In this document: in pieces, positions 50,565 to 63,910 of the stretch
Numbering within the stretch: the stretch's first letter is position 1
Layout: every line of letters starts with the position of its first letter
Origin: Chrysomallon squamiferum
Taxonomy: Eukaryota; Mollusca; Gastropoda; Neomphalida; Peltospiridae
Direction of reading: 5' to 3'
Assembly (NCBI GenBank): GCA_012295275.1
Contig: CM022679.1
Span: 26,844,850 to 26,908,849, forward strand
DNA length: 64,000 bases
The notes under the pieces: model-generated
What the model saw: the letters and a program-made list of their open reading frames with translations, nothing else
The model's database searches: none
What the model was told of the DNA's origin: nothing
Program-made: the position numbers and the translations under genes

Positions 50565-50905
50565 CAAAATAATGTTAGGCCGACAATGATACATTATGAA
50601 AGAAAAAGAAAACGTATTTAAATAGGGTTATTGTTGTTGTTTTTTTAACATCTATCTAGTCGATACTTAACAAAATAATGTTAGGCCGACAATGATACAT
50701 TACGAAAGAAAAAGAAAACATATTTAAATAGGGGTTTTTTGTTGTTTTTTTAACATCTATCTTGTCGATACTTAACAAAATAATGTTAGGCAGACAATGA
50801 TACATTATGAAAGAAAAAGAAAACATATTTAAATAGGTTTTTTTTTGTTGTTTTCTTAACATCTATCTTGTCAATACTTAACAAAATAATGTTAAGTGTA
50901 CACTG
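50565..50905. repeat. 105-106-bp tandem minisatellite
   Basis: Three full units begin CAAAATAATGTTAGG at 50565, 50671 and 50776, and a partial fourth begins at 50882. Units differ by few substitutions and by T-run length. Confidence 0.9.
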
Positions 50906-51568
50906 CTACATAATGAATGTAAATTAAAAAGAAAGAATACTGTAACAAAAAGAATGAGAGAAAATAAAAAAAAAGATTTAAGAAATGATGTCTACCACAA
51001 AGAGAAGCTGTGCTGCAGCTTTTCGCAAATAAACTAATATTCAGTTATTTATATATTTATACACTAAGCCAGGCAGAGGTGATGATGGTAAATACATGTG
51101 TGATTAAGAAAAACAAAAAAGCAAGACCTCTAAGGTATATCATTTATAATAATACGTTTACATCAAACGATCTATAAACTCAAATATACAAAACATCAAC
51201 TGTGGGCTTACTATAGTTGTTTTAAAAAAATAAATTACTAAATATAACTTATTGATACTGTAAGAATCACATATCAGCTGTAAGTATGATTTTTTGTTTT
51301 TATTTTTGTTCTCGTCACTTTTGTTATTTAGAAATATTTTCATTTATTTATTTACTTTTAGTTTTTTGTTTGTTTTTTTGGTCATGAAGTTTTCACTTAT
51401 TTACTTTTTTATAATATAGTAATAGCTTAGCTGCAGTATATGCATCAGTGCAAGTTTAATCATATCAGCCCAGACATTTTAAATCTGAAAATTTTCTTAA
51501 TTTAATTCCTATCCTCAAAAGTTCCAACTTTTTTCTTTCATTATTATTATATTTTAATTTTAATTTAA

Positions 51569-51601
<33 letters not shown>

Positions 51602-51707
51602 TAGGGGTAAAAAAAAGACAGATAAAAGAAGTCCCATATTCCACTGTGTAATATAAACTTCATGAGCATGTGTGTGGTGTTTTGGCTTATTTATTTTGTT
51701 ATTATTT

Positions 51708-51819
51708 TTATTACTACTACTAGTACTACTACTATTATTATTATTATTATCATTGTTATCACCATTATTATTGTTTTTATTGTTGCTACTGCTGCTACTA
51801 CTACTACTACTACACCTAC

Positions 51820-51852
<33 letters not shown>

Positions 51853-51856
51853 CATC
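51708..51856. repeat. Mixed trinucleotide repeat (ACT/ATT/ATC)
   Basis: A run of related triplets with local switches (TACTAC, TTATTA, CTGCTA), giving open frames in several registers that are not genes. Confidence 0.85.
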
Positions 51857-52659
51857 AGCAATTCAGCCTTCTCAGTGACAGTATGACTGCAGGAATGAAT
51901 ACTGACACAACAGCACTGATCAGTGAAGACATGACAAGAGTTGATCCTGTGACCCATTACACCTCAGACCAAGATTTCTCTAGCCCACAGACAGCACTTA
52001 AAGAGTCATAATAAGAAACTGTCTACAGTTTCATTAACAAACTAAATTGTAATAAAAAGTGGCAAAGTGTAATCATTCTTGTGCCCCCACTGGATTATTT
52101 CCCATTCCAACCTGTATGATATAAATGGTTTATCAAAGATGCTTAGTACTGGCCACCTGCCTCCCTGTCAGTGAGAACATCAATGTAAGAAACTCCTTGC
52201 TGATGTAGATAAAGCACGATTTTTGATATTCTGTGTGTGTGTTTGTTAAAATATACACAGTATATTCAAATGTTAGCGTGACAATACTGAATTACATCAC
52301 TGCACAAAATGTAACCAAATACATTTACATTCAGCATTAAAAAAAAGCAAAAAAAAAGCATTTGAGATTTCATGTGCATGAAAATATCACTTAAATTTAT
52401 ACATCCAAATCATATACACAAACAATAGAATAAGAACATAATGAATTCAATCCAGCACACTATAAATCATTAATCTCAAAAGTGATTGTCTTTGCTACCT
52501 CCCGAAACAAAACGAAACACTGGTAGCATCATTAGGCTGGTTAGAAATGTATAGCTACAGTTATGAAAACTGGGTAGGGTGAAAGACAGTGGATCTATTT
52601 AAAAACATTACCATGCTGGTTTTTGAAGCAGTAACTTAAATAAAATAACTATCTTCAGG

Positions 52660-54350
52660 TCTAGGTAATATTAATTAAATATTAATTAAACATCCAGAAC
52701 TCTGTCTACTCAAGGTTGAAGTATATGTGCAACCCATTTCCATAAAAGATGCACAAAGTCACTTACAGCCAATGTCACCATACATCAGATTAATTATAAA
52801 ATTTGTTTTTAAAAATAAAACTGAAGGTTTTTTTTTTCATGTTTATCTCCTACAATCATTTTAACAATAATTCACTTTGTTTTTCTTAAACTGTGTTGAA
52901 TATATGTGTGTCCTTCGAGTGAAACAAATTAAAAAATATATATATTATACTGACAATTTTTAAAAGCAATAATCGTATTTTGATTACTGATAAATCAGCA
53001 AGGCTTTTATCATTTAACATATTATATTTCGTAGGTTCTAAATGACAGAAACTCAAAAAATAAATTATAATAAAATTTAAAAAATTCAAAATGTGACTTG
53101 ATGCACCTTTTGTGGGAATGGGTCAGATATGTTCTGGGTACAAAATTCTATGACTGTGTCTGCACAAATGTAGAATAATTATTTAAAATGAAGGTATTAT
53201 GATCTGGACAAGGGTTGTTACTGGGATATGATCACAGTACCTTCCAGACTTAAGCTGAGGATTTAACCATGGTTAGACATTATTGAAACTCCTCTAAACA
53301 TGGCCAAAAGCAACAACTAAAACATCTGTTAATTTTAAGCTTTTATTTACTTACTTATTTACTTCTGTTTTCAATTTTAAATGCATTATTTATTCATTCT
53401 CTGAAGAGAATCAAAATTATCTGACCGGTGAAATTATGAAAAGAACAATTGTTGAATTATTTTTCTCTTTTTTATTTACATCAACTATTTACATGTTCAG
53501 TATCATTTACTCATGATTTTAACCTTTATTTTTGAAACTGGATGCAAACAAAATTAATATCACCAATACAGACATCATAGATTAAAATTAATAAAAGCAA
53601 TATTTGATAAAGTAAAGCTGGTATACAATACTAATAAACCAAAATAATAAAAAAAAGGTTATCATCTGGTAATATTTCTGTAAAGCCAAGAGCAGGGTAA
53701 TGGAGATTTGGTCTCACATCTAGACAAAGCAATATAATTCATTAATATTAATGAAGCAATAGATCTGCTGAGACAAATTAATATTAATTAAACAGTAGCA
53801 TTTGTTAATATTAAAAAAAAAAAAAAAAAATCAACTGTAACAGAAAGGTATAGTTTCAGATTTAACTTAAGAAACAGGATATTTTTTTTAACATTATTCA
53901 AACAGGGAGGACTGAATGGTATTAAGATAAGACCTTTTTAATATTAATAAAGTACGTACTAATTAATATTAAAGGTGAACAGGCTATCTATAGTAATAAA
54001 TCAGGTAGAATAGATTAACATTACTGAGCAGACTAAAATAATCCAGTATAGATAGTCTTTAATGAAGAAGAAATAGCTGATAAATAAAATGGGTATAACT
54101 TTAATATTAATAAAGCTATGTGCTGTTTACTAATATTAATAAAAGTTGTACTGTTTATTAACATTTAATTTTTTTATTTTTATTTTTAATTAATACCATT
54201 AATTAATATATAAAAATAATAATAAAAAAATAAATAAATAAATAAACCAAAATGTTTATTAATATAAAAAAAGAAAAGAAAAAGAACCTGCAGTTTAGAA
54301 ATATTAACAAAGCTGTACTGCTTATTAATATTAATTAGGTTGACTGAGTT
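52660..54350. repeat. Dispersed TTAATATTAA-type palindromic repeats
   Basis: The palindrome (T)TAATATTA(A) recurs about ten times, for example near 52668, 53740, 53775, 53938, 53964, 54103, 54130 and 54325. Several copies are followed by AATAAAGCT or AAAGTTGTACTG, which suggests a decayed tandem repeat. No gene seen. Confidence 0.5.
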
Positions 54351-54889
54351 ACAAAATTATAATGACAAGCAGTAATCATGCTATGTAAACAAACTCTGTG
54401 AGTGGTGTTTACCACTGAATGTAAACAAGTTAAATAGTGGTTCCACTTTACTTTCAAACTCACAAGTTGCTTCAGTTATGATGTAGATGTTCTACCATGC
54501 AGCTGTTTTGATGTTCGATATTATCTGTTTTGTACAAAATAATTTCTTGACTTGTTTCATCATAGTGTAGCCATATTAAATTTCACCATTTTTGTTAACC
54601 ATTTTTAATTTTTACCATTTTGTATCTGATTTAAATGACATTTTGTAGTTATTTCAAATTTGCCATTTTTGCTGATCAGTTTGAATGCATGTTCCCATTC
54701 TGCAGCTGTTTTGATGCTAACTGTTTTTCAAAAGTCATTTTCAAGTCCATTATTCTGAGATTATTCCATTTTATTGCCATTTGTGAGTTAAATACCAATA
54801 TTTAATATATGATTTACAACAGATCAACTTCTGTCTTATTTAAATATATAAAACTATGTCACAGAGATGTAATACTCTATAAAAGAATG

Positions 54890-54921
<32 letters not shown>

Positions 54922-55897
54922 ATCTCTTTCTTCATTGTAATGAGAAAATCACACAAACTAACTAAATAATAACAAATAATAAATATAATTCTTCTATCAT
55001 TAGAACATGAAAATGCAAAAAAAAAATACAATTGAAAAGAAAGTAGTGGTTACTTTCTGTAAAAAAAAATTAAATAAGAAGGAAAAAAATCTGACATATA
55101 TCTTCCAAAATCTTGAAATAGTTAAATTTTTATATATTTTTATGACAACAAATAGAACAAATTTTGTTAATAAAATACAAAACAAAAACAGTAATTCAAA
55201 AAGATTTAATAATAATAATAATAAAAAAAAAACAGATTAATAAGAAAATAATAATAGTATAATTCTATCAAGTTAAAACAAAAAATAGAATAATAATAGA
55301 AAAAATAAAATATATCAAACTTTTAATAAATTAAAAAAGTAAGTAGTGTTTTATATATATATATATATTTAAATAGTTTGACTAATAAAGAGACAGAGAA
55401 CACTGGGAATATTTTGTATACTTTTCAGTGATAAGATTGTCCAAAATTAAAAATCAATATGTTTGTGTTTGTGTAGACAAACATATACAAACAAAAATAA
55501 GAGTGTTTATATTCCAGCAATGAGAAAATCTCAGTTAAGAAAACTAAGTTATTCTCTTTAATGACACAGCCACCAGCGCAAGTCAATTTTTTTTTTTTTT
55601 TTTTTGACACCATTCTCAGACTCACAGAAACAATAATAACCCTTTTAGCACCGTGAAACAATAGCAAAACTGTGGTGAAGAAAACCGTGCATTATTTTTT
55701 TAATTTCTTTTTTTTTTTTTTTTTTTTTTTTAAACTTAACCTGACATCTCTGCAGTTACTCATCCTATGTGCTGAATATAACTGTTTTGGAAAATATACC
55801 ACAACCCTGGAGGAATCAATACCTTATAACATCAGTTCACTAAAATATACTGGCCATGCATGTAACAATCTTTGACACTACAACACTATATCAGCCA

Positions 55898-55929
<32 letters not shown>

Positions 55930-56303
55930 ATTTCTTCTAACAAAAATGTTAATGAGCAATACAGCAACTACCGGGTACAGCAAATAATTTGAGCCAATCA
56001 GAAAGCACAATACATCTACGTTAACATGGCAACATACACTGGGCATCTCTGAATTCTTGTACCTCACAGTGAAGAGTTAGTTTGTCTCTGATAACAGAAG
56101 GCGGTCAGTGCTAAAAGGGTTTAAAGAATTATTTTAGTGAGATTTAAAAAAAAAAAACATAGCACACATACAAGTTAGACAAATAGTGCTGTATATATAT
56201 AATTCTATCAATATAAAACAAAAAGACCAAAAACTTTCATTTTTTTTTTTTTAAAAAAAAAAAAACTGTCAAAAAATCTCCTTGGAGCATTTTCATCAGT
56301 CGT
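54351..56303. other. Gene-free stretch downstream of OGDH
   Basis: A (TA) run at 54890-54913, poly-T at 55588-55605 and 55706-55731, and poly-A at 55901-55928. Part is probably the OGDH 3'UTR (read leftwards), but I could not pick a convincing poly-A signal. Confidence 0.5.
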
Positions 56304-57055
56304 TTACTTCCGACTTCGGGAGCGTACGTCCATCGCTGTCTGAAGAATCTGGCTCAGCTCCATCAGGTGCATCTGTTTGTTTCCTGTTGCTGCAGCAGCT
56401 GAGGCATGTCGACCAGCGTACCTACAACAACAACAACAACAGCAGCAGTGGCATTAGTTATGAAATATGTAAAATGTAAGCAAGTGATTATCCAGCATAT
56501 TCTAATGCAGGTTTTGTTGGTGTAAACATACGTCCTTCGAAAAATTCAGGTTTTTTTTCGTTCCTTTCTTGAATCTTTGTTAATAATAAAGTATGGAAAT
56601 GAAAAAAACAAAACAAATCATGGACATTCAGTTTGTCTGATTTAACTAATATAAACATTTATTAATACGAGTATCACACTATTTATCAGCAGGATTGATA
56701 CTGGAGTTCACCTGGGTTACTGGATTTTCTGAACCAAGATTTTTAAAATGTAAAATAAACAATGAAAAATAAAGAACAAAACTGTATTTAAAAGATAGAA
56801 ATCAATACTCTTATTAACCCAGTTTTCTAGAAGTCATACCAACAATACCTGTTTCAGACACACACACACACACAAAATTATGTTTAGGGCAAAAACAAAT
56901 GCTGTCATAACTAAAATGAATATTAAAATTGATTTGAACAGGATTTTATTTATTTAAAGTTGTTTAAGAGGTAAACCATACATTATAGTTTCTATGAAAA
57001 ATAATTACAAACCAAATGTTTAAAATAATACATTACTAATCAAACCACATTTGAA

Positions 57056-57091
<36 letters not shown>

Positions 57092-60000
57092 ACAACCAAA
57101 ACGAAACGAGAAATAAAACTAAATTTCTCTTACTCTAATTCAGAGTCTTTGTTGATCTTGTGGAGAATGGTTTTGATTCGCGCCTGCACGTACATCCATG
57201 CTCCCATGTTCTTGTGCTCCTCCTGGGCCCAGGTCAGACAGGCCTTTGGGTATTTCTCAATTTCAGACTTGACCAAGTCAAACGGAAACGGCGTGAGCTA
57301 AAAGAACACAAAAATAAACTCACTCGGAAAAACAATACACACTGGAGGATGAACAGAGCAGAGGAACACCTCCAAACATTTCTTTCAAGTTAAAAATTAT
57401 TAAATTATTAAACATTTATTTTATGATATTTAATTACATTTTGATACCAAGAGCTGTTGGTATAGTGTACTGTTTATTTAGTTATTTATATACAACAATT
57501 AACTGAGTGGGAAACAAAAATCATTTGTGGCCTGGTGATGGGCTACTGTTATTGTTTAGCAGAATAAAATATTTTATAGAAACCTTCCCAAGGACTTAAA
57601 CATTATAACAAATATATAGCTGGATTGGGAAATAATCTGTATACCTAGGATTACAGATTTTGTTCCTGACTGTATCTAATAACTGAGCCACAGCCAGTTT
57701 TTTTTTCAACTAAAATCACTCTGGACCAATCTAAGAGTGACAAATCCATACGTATGAGATATCCAAAAACATGTAATGCTTGGTGCAGAGTATGAACATT
57801 TAATTTTTTCTTCTTTTAACTGATTACAAATCTCTAACACAGTGTTTTTCAAAGTCACAACATCTGAAATCACTGTCAAAAAAACGTGTGCAGTCAAGGA
57901 CTTGTTACCTGTTCAATTCTAGAAATAGCAATCTTGTCCACGACTCCTTTCTGCTCTCGTTCCTTCACCAGCTCATAGTAGAGCTTTCCAGTGCAGAAGA
58001 CCAGTTTCTTCACACCGCTAGGGTTGTCTGCTGCCTCTCCACTTTCTGCTATCACACGTTTGAACGTCGTCCCTTCCTTCATCTCATCGAAACTTGACCT
58101 CGCTTCAGGCAGACGCAACAAACTCTTTGGTGTCATCACAATCAGCTGCCAAAAAAATAATAATTCAAATCACTGTTAGCAGCAAAATAAAATTTAAATT
58201 ACTATTAGCTGCAAAAAATAATTCAAATCACCTTCAGCTGCAAAAATAATTCAAATCAGCATCAGTTTCAAAAAGTAATTTAAATCACTATTAGCTGCAG
58301 AAATAATTCAAATCACTATACCAGCTGCAAAAGGTAATTCAAATCACTATTAGTTGCAAAAATTCTAATCACTATTAGCTGCAGAAATAATTCAAATCAC
58401 TATCGGCTGCAAAAAGTAATTCAAATCACTATTAGTTGAAGAAACAATTCATATCACTATCAACTGCAGAACTAATTCAAATGACTGTCATCTTCCAAAA
58501 TAATTTAAATGTCATTATTTGTTGTACTGATTATTCAAATCCCTACCAGTCACAATGATAATTCAAACTGGTGTTAGCTGCAGAAATAAATTGAATCACT
58601 ATTAACTATAGTAATAATTCAAGTCACTACAGGTATTAGCTACAGTAATAATTTAAAATTACTATTACTGTAATTAGCTGTAACAATAATTTAAAAAAAA
58701 ACGAAAATTAGATTTTGGCACATTTCGTAATCATTACTGGTGGTTGTGGTAATTACCAGAAAGTCAAATCATGTCTGAGAAGTAAAAATCAAATCAGAAG
58801 TAAGTGGGAATGAAAAAAGAAGAGAAAATCAGACAAATTGTGAGATTAGCTCTGGTGTATAATGAGATGGATTCCTAGATTCAACACACTCACAGGTTTT
58901 CTGAATGGCAGGACAATCTGTCGCCTCATCGCGTGGAAGAAGTTGGCAGGAGTGGTCAGGTTACATACAATCCAGTTTGTCTCATGAAGCTGCTGAATTT
59001 CAAAGTTTTGATTCTCTGGCTGCAAACAACAACAACAACAATAATAATAATAACAATAACAATAATAATAATAGCAATAATAATAATAATAAATAAATAA
59101 ATAAAAATAGATAAATAAGACTGAAGAAAGAAATATTTTATTTAAAAGTATATTTAAGATATATGTCAATACTACAGCAAACTATGCACCAGAATACATG
59201 TGGATTACTGTCCTTATAGTTAACAAGAAAGGAAATTTGATGTGGGTTACTTTTTCATAAATTGCAACAAAGGGTATCTATTATAAGCTCTTTCTCACAG
59301 TTAGTTATGTATAGACCATATTACAGTATTTGATAAGCAGCTAGAACAGGAATTTTTTCAACAGAGGTACAACTGGTTTGATTTTTCTATATTTACAGAC
59401 TGTTGTATCAAATGTACTGGTATGTCTGACCTATGGTTCTAATACTTTCATATACAACAGTTCCGTAACTGCAATTAATCCTATATATCTACTGACTACA
59501 AACAATAACACTAGCTAAACAACAGTACATAAACATATTCAGAGTTAAGTCTACTAGTACAATTCAAAAAGGAAAAGGTTATTGTTTTAAAATAAGAGAG
59601 ATCTACAACTGGCTTAATTAAAAAAGGAACAGGCTACTGTTTTAAAACAGGAGAGACCCATCAGATGATGCATTATTTCAAAATGAAGGATGAAACTGTT
59701 CACTTGTAAGAACAAACTCACAGGGAAGTGGTCAGGGTCATCATTACTCATCTGCAGGAAACGCTCCAGTCTGGCACTTGAGTGCTCTGGACCCTGAAAT
59801 CAAAACAAAACCAATTTTCTTCAACTTTTCAACCACAATCTTATCAATTTTAAACTGTCCAGCTGAATGGTTTTTTTTTGTTTTTTTGTTTTTCAAAGCA
59901 AAAAACCATTTCTCAACAGACCGAAAACGACTAGGACAAATTACCATTATTTCATGGCTGTAGACAAAGACAACTTACCATTCCTTCATACCCATGAGGC

Positions 60001-63000
60001 AGCAGGAGGACTATGCCACTCTGCCGCACCCACTTAGCTTGTCCGCTGGAGATGAACTGATCAATTATGCACTGAGCTGTATTGGCAAAGTCTCCAAACT
60101 GGGCTTCCCAGATCACCAGAGCTGTTGGGTTGGACAGGGAAAAGCCAAGCTCGAATCCTGAAAGAGGTGGTATTAGAAGTGTTATCAGTGATACTGGTGT
60201 GGTCTAGGGTGAGTGAAATACTTTTACTTCTACTCAAGTACAAAATAAAAGTATCTTGTAACAAATCCACCTGAATTAGAAAGTAAAACTATTTTCTAAA
60301 ACTAATTAAAAAAAAAATGTAGAAGGTAGAAGTTAATGAAACACAAAATACAAGAATCAAATGCACTGCGACCACAGACATGTGCTGCCACCTTCAGTTG
60401 ACATCGATACCTCCTTGTACAGAAGTGTGCAAAGCAAGCACACCATCTTTAACAAATTTCCCTTTCCTGACAAGAATCATCAGCAGATGTGGCCACTGGT
60501 GTTGTCACAATCTCAGTTCCCTTTTGCCACTCTCTACTTTTCATGATCTCAAAATAAACTAGTTGCTATAATGAGAGTTAAAAGTAGGTTTTCTGTAAAT
60601 ACTTACCTAAAACCACATTCCATGAAAGAACTTAAAGTGGGTTTTTTCTATGAATACTCACCAAGTACTCCATACTCTGACAGTGAGCTGCTACACACAG
60701 TGTAGTTGGTTTTCTAGGAATACTCACCAAGTACTCCATACTCTGACAGTGAGCTGTTGCACACAGTGTAGTTGGTTTTCTAGGAATACTCACCAAGTAC
60801 TCCATACTCTGACAGTGAGCTGCTACACACAGTGTAGTTGGTTTTCTAGGAATACTCACCAAGTACTCCATACTCTGACAGTGAGCTGTTACACACAGTG
60901 TAGGTGGCCTGGTCTGGATACAAGTGATTCAGAGGTACATAGATACACTTGTCAATATTCTGGTGGTGAAGCACATGGTGACGGTGACTGGAATAAATAA
61001 AAATAAAAATGAAAGATTCAAACAAACACAGAAATGGTGATTGCAGAAGCAATTTAAGAGAGAGACACATATTCACTTCAGTTAAATAATATTGTAGTTC
61101 TCTTGTATCTAGTAGTTAAATAATGGTATGATGATATATGTCACCCAAATTAATGGTGTCAGTGCACAATTTGTTATAAAATAAGGTGTGATCTGTAATG
61201 AACAGTAACATATTCACTTTCTGAATGTGGAATGTTTTAATCCTGAGTAACGATATTTTTATACATTCTGAATAATGAAGTCACAGTACCCGAGTTGTGA
61301 CATGTCACATAAACTGAAAGACCTGCAACATTCCATGATGACAGTCACTCATAAAAGGATTCAACCAAACACAAACACACCTCTCAAAGACACACACACA
61401 CACACACACAATCAGATGTTGTAGCTGTAGATGCAAATGTCACCTGAAAGTGCCACGTTCCACATCCTGCCCACTCAGTCGGACTGGGCTGCCTTCTTTG
61501 AGCAGAGATCCAAAGGCGAGAGCTTCTCCAAGGGCCCAGTCAGCCATGCGATTCTGAACCATTTCTCCTCGGCTTTTCAGAATCCTCTTTAAACCTGTCA
61601 ACAACAAAAACTTGTGTCTAACACGTTAAAGTCTCTCTGCTTTAAACCTGTCAACAACAAAAACTTGTATCAAACACATTAAAGTCTCTCTGCTTTAAAC
61701 CTGTCAACAACAAAAACTTGTATCCAATACACATTAAAGTCTCTTTGCTTTAAACCTGTCAACAACAAAAACTTGTGTCTAATACACGTTAAAGTCTCTT
61801 TGCTTTAAACCTGTCAACAACAAAAACTTGTGTCTAATACACGTTAAAGTCTCTCTGCTTTAAACCTGTCAACAACAAAAACATTACAGTCTCTCTGCTG
61901 CATGATGTGAACATACTGACTAAATACATTCTAAATATTTCCAGTGCTCTTCAAGTGAAAAAAAACCAGTCTGAATTATCTAAATAACCCTTCAGTGCTT
62001 CCAGGTAACAGATTTTTTTTTTTTTTTTTTTTGACCCTGTCTTTGCTGTTCCTATACTGACAACTTATTGATTTATTTGTTGCTTCTTAAAGTATGATGG
62101 CACGAACATGGAAAGAACAATCATCTGATAATTCTGCATTTTAACAAACTAGAAGTGTAGAAATAATCAAAAAAACTTAACAAACCTCCATGGATGACGA
62201 AGTCATCAGGTGGAGTGCTGAACACATTTCCAATATGGTGCAGGACATCCTCGGAGATTCCTGTTATGGGCATCTTCATGGGATCCCGTCCCTCAAAGAA
62301 GTTGCCCCAGGGTGAGTCCAGCCAGTCTGTGTTTTTCACAGCAGTTTCTTTCTTTGCGGCCACGTAAGCTTCTTCACAGATTTTGTCATACTTAGCTACT
62401 TCCTCCTGCAACGGAAAAGAGACAGAATCATGGGACTGTTCATAACAATGATGATGTTGATATTTATTACAATAATGATGATGTAAATATTAATGATGAT
62501 TTATGTCAAATATTTATGATTATGATGGTGATGATGATGCTTATGATAGTGACATTTACTACACAATTTTAGATCTGAACAAGTACAATGTAAATAAAAA
62601 GATAAACTGGTTAAAGATTTTATTTTTTTTTTTTTATATGTTTATCTGGTATGTAGTACATTACCCTAACAATACACAAGTAAACACAAAAATCAAAGTA
62701 AATCTATTCACACTATCGCAGCCAGTATTGTGAAATATATTTTGAATTAAATATATTGACAATACATGCAAATATATTTAATGTGGAGAGTGTAAAATAA
62801 ATGTCACTGACAGATACAACAAGATACAGTACCTCGTATTCCTGCTGTGAAACAACACCGCTAGCGACCAGGTTTTGAGCATACTTGGCCAGACATGTTG
62901 GCTGTTTGGCAATCTTCTTGTACATGAGAGGTTGGGTGAACAGTGGCTCATCAATTTCATTGTGTCCAAACCGCCGATAACAAACCTAGGTGACAAACAC

Positions 63001-63910
63001 ATCAATTTAAACATTTTCAACTGAAAACTCAGGTGACAAACACATCAATTTAAACACTTTCAACTGCAAACCTAGGTGACAAACACATCAATTTAAACAG
63101 CAAACCTAGGTGACAAACACCAATTTAAACACTTTTCAATTTAAATATTTTTTAACTGCAGGTGACAAACACCAATTTAAACACTTTCAACAGCAAACCT
63201 AGGTGACAAACACATCAATTTAAATATTTTTAACTGCAACCTAGGTGACAAACATTTCAATTTAAACACTTTCAACAGCAAACCTAGGTGACAAACACAC
63301 CAATTTAAACACTTTCAACAGCAAACCTAGGTGACAAACATTTCAATTTAAATACTTTCAACTGCAAACCTAGGTGACAAACACATCAATTTAAATATTT
63401 TCAGCTACGAACTAAAAATAGGATCAACAGTATAATAAGAACATGCTTTAAATAAAATCAGCTTTGACTAGATAACAAACACATCTATTTAAACACTTTC
63501 AACAGCAAACCTTTATAATAAAAAATATCAATTTAAAAACTATTATCATCAACCCTAGATAACAAATAAATTAATTGAAATTCCATTAGAAGCAACCTTT
63601 AATAATCAATTTAAATATTTTCTACAGCAGACCTTGATAACAAAACATTTTTAATATAACTACTTTAACAGGGATACGTAACAAGTATCTCACAAGGCCA
63701 ACAACATGAACAACGTTCAAAGTAACTCACAAGATCAATGACTACGTCTTTTCCAAACGTTGTCCTCCAGTCAGCAGCTACCTTGCACACGTGAATGACA
63801 GCCTCGGGGTCATCAGCATTCACGTGGAAGATAGGCGCGTTCACCACCCGGGCAACGTCGGTGCAGTACGGCGAAGACCTGGCCATGCGAGGATCTGTGG
63901 TGAAACCAAT
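56304..63910 (-). CDS. OGDH: 2-oxoglutarate dehydrogenase E1 component, C-terminal part
   Basis: Eleven minus-strand exons, in transcript order 63910-63731, 62985-62833, 62405-62186, 61594-61444, 60987-60860, 60157-59979, 59793-59722, 59019-58894, 58145-57909, 57297-57134, 56421-56304. They sum to 1728 nt, 575 residues plus stop, with every phase matching; the N-terminal part lies beyond the right edge. The thiamine-dependent enzyme decarboxylates 2-oxoglutarate in the mitochondrial TCA-cycle complex. Seen in order: [131 protein letters not shown]-type [49 protein letters not shown]. The stop is TAA at 56304-56306. All conserved blocks are intact. Four junctions adjoin splice-site-containing tandem arrays. 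Confidence 0.97.
57058..57090. repeat. Poly-A tract, OGDH intron
   Basis: A 33-bp A run (poly-T on the OGDH sense strand) in intron 56422-57133. It could be a retro-insertion tail, but no element was recognised beside it. Confidence 0.8.
58135..58690. repeat. Tandem array seeded on an OGDH acceptor (about 33-bp unit)
   Basis: The unit ATCACTATTAGCTGCAAAAA plus TAATTCAA recurs roughly 15 times with decay to the right. The first unit is the end of exon 57909-58145 itself (ATCACAATCAG, then CTGCC), so the minus-strand acceptor GCAG/CTGAT is part of the unit. Confidence 0.8.
59024..59103. repeat. (CAA)n/(TAA)n microsatellite next to an OGDH acceptor
   Basis: A triplet run starts five bases from the end of exon 58894-59019. 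A similar CAA run follows exon 56304-56421 (56423-56447). Confidence 0.8.
60653..60916. repeat. 66-bp tandem array copying an OGDH exon end and donor
   Basis: Units begin AATACTCACCAAG at 60653, 60719, 60785 and 60851, exactly 66 bp apart. The last includes the true 3' end of exon 60860-60987 and its GTGAGT donor. Each of the other three repeats about 43 bp of that exon end plus the donor and 23 bp of intron. Confidence 0.95.
61588..61885. repeat. 53-55-bp tandem array copying an OGDH acceptor
   Basis: TTTAAACCTGTCAACAAC recurs at 61588, 61641, 61694, 61749, 61804 and 61859. The first copy is the start of exon 61444-61594, so each unit holds the acceptor GTTGACAG plus seven exon bases on the minus strand. 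Confidence 0.95.
62976..63400. repeat. About 43-bp tandem array copying an OGDH acceptor
   Basis: CAAACCTAGGTGACAAACAC followed by ATCAATTTAAACACTTTCAAC recurs about nine times, then decays to about 63640. The first copy overlaps the start of exon 62833-62985, giving repeated CACCTAG/GTTTG acceptors on the minus strand. Confidence 0.9.

Larger units (their letters stand above)
50276..52650. other. Gene-free stretch: T-rich DNA and tandem repeats
   Basis: No gene is supported. It contains TTTA runs (50495-50535), the 105-bp minisatellite, a poly-T tract (51570-51591) and a mixed ATT/ACT triplet region (51708-51856). Long open frames here are translations of simple repeats. Confidence 0.6.

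Noticed and set aside
51662-51957. Ile-, Leu- and Val-rich ORFs that mimic membrane proteins
   Set aside because: They are translations of the ATT/ACT triplet region in several frames.
60632-61000. Repetitive proteins from the 66-bp array (both strands)
   Set aside because: They arise from the 22-codon periodicity of the intronic array, not from a gene; the OGDH frame ends in a stop just past each donor.
58135-63640. CRISPR-like arrays
   Set aside because: The repeats are contiguous minisatellite units in introns of an animal gene, without unique spacers.
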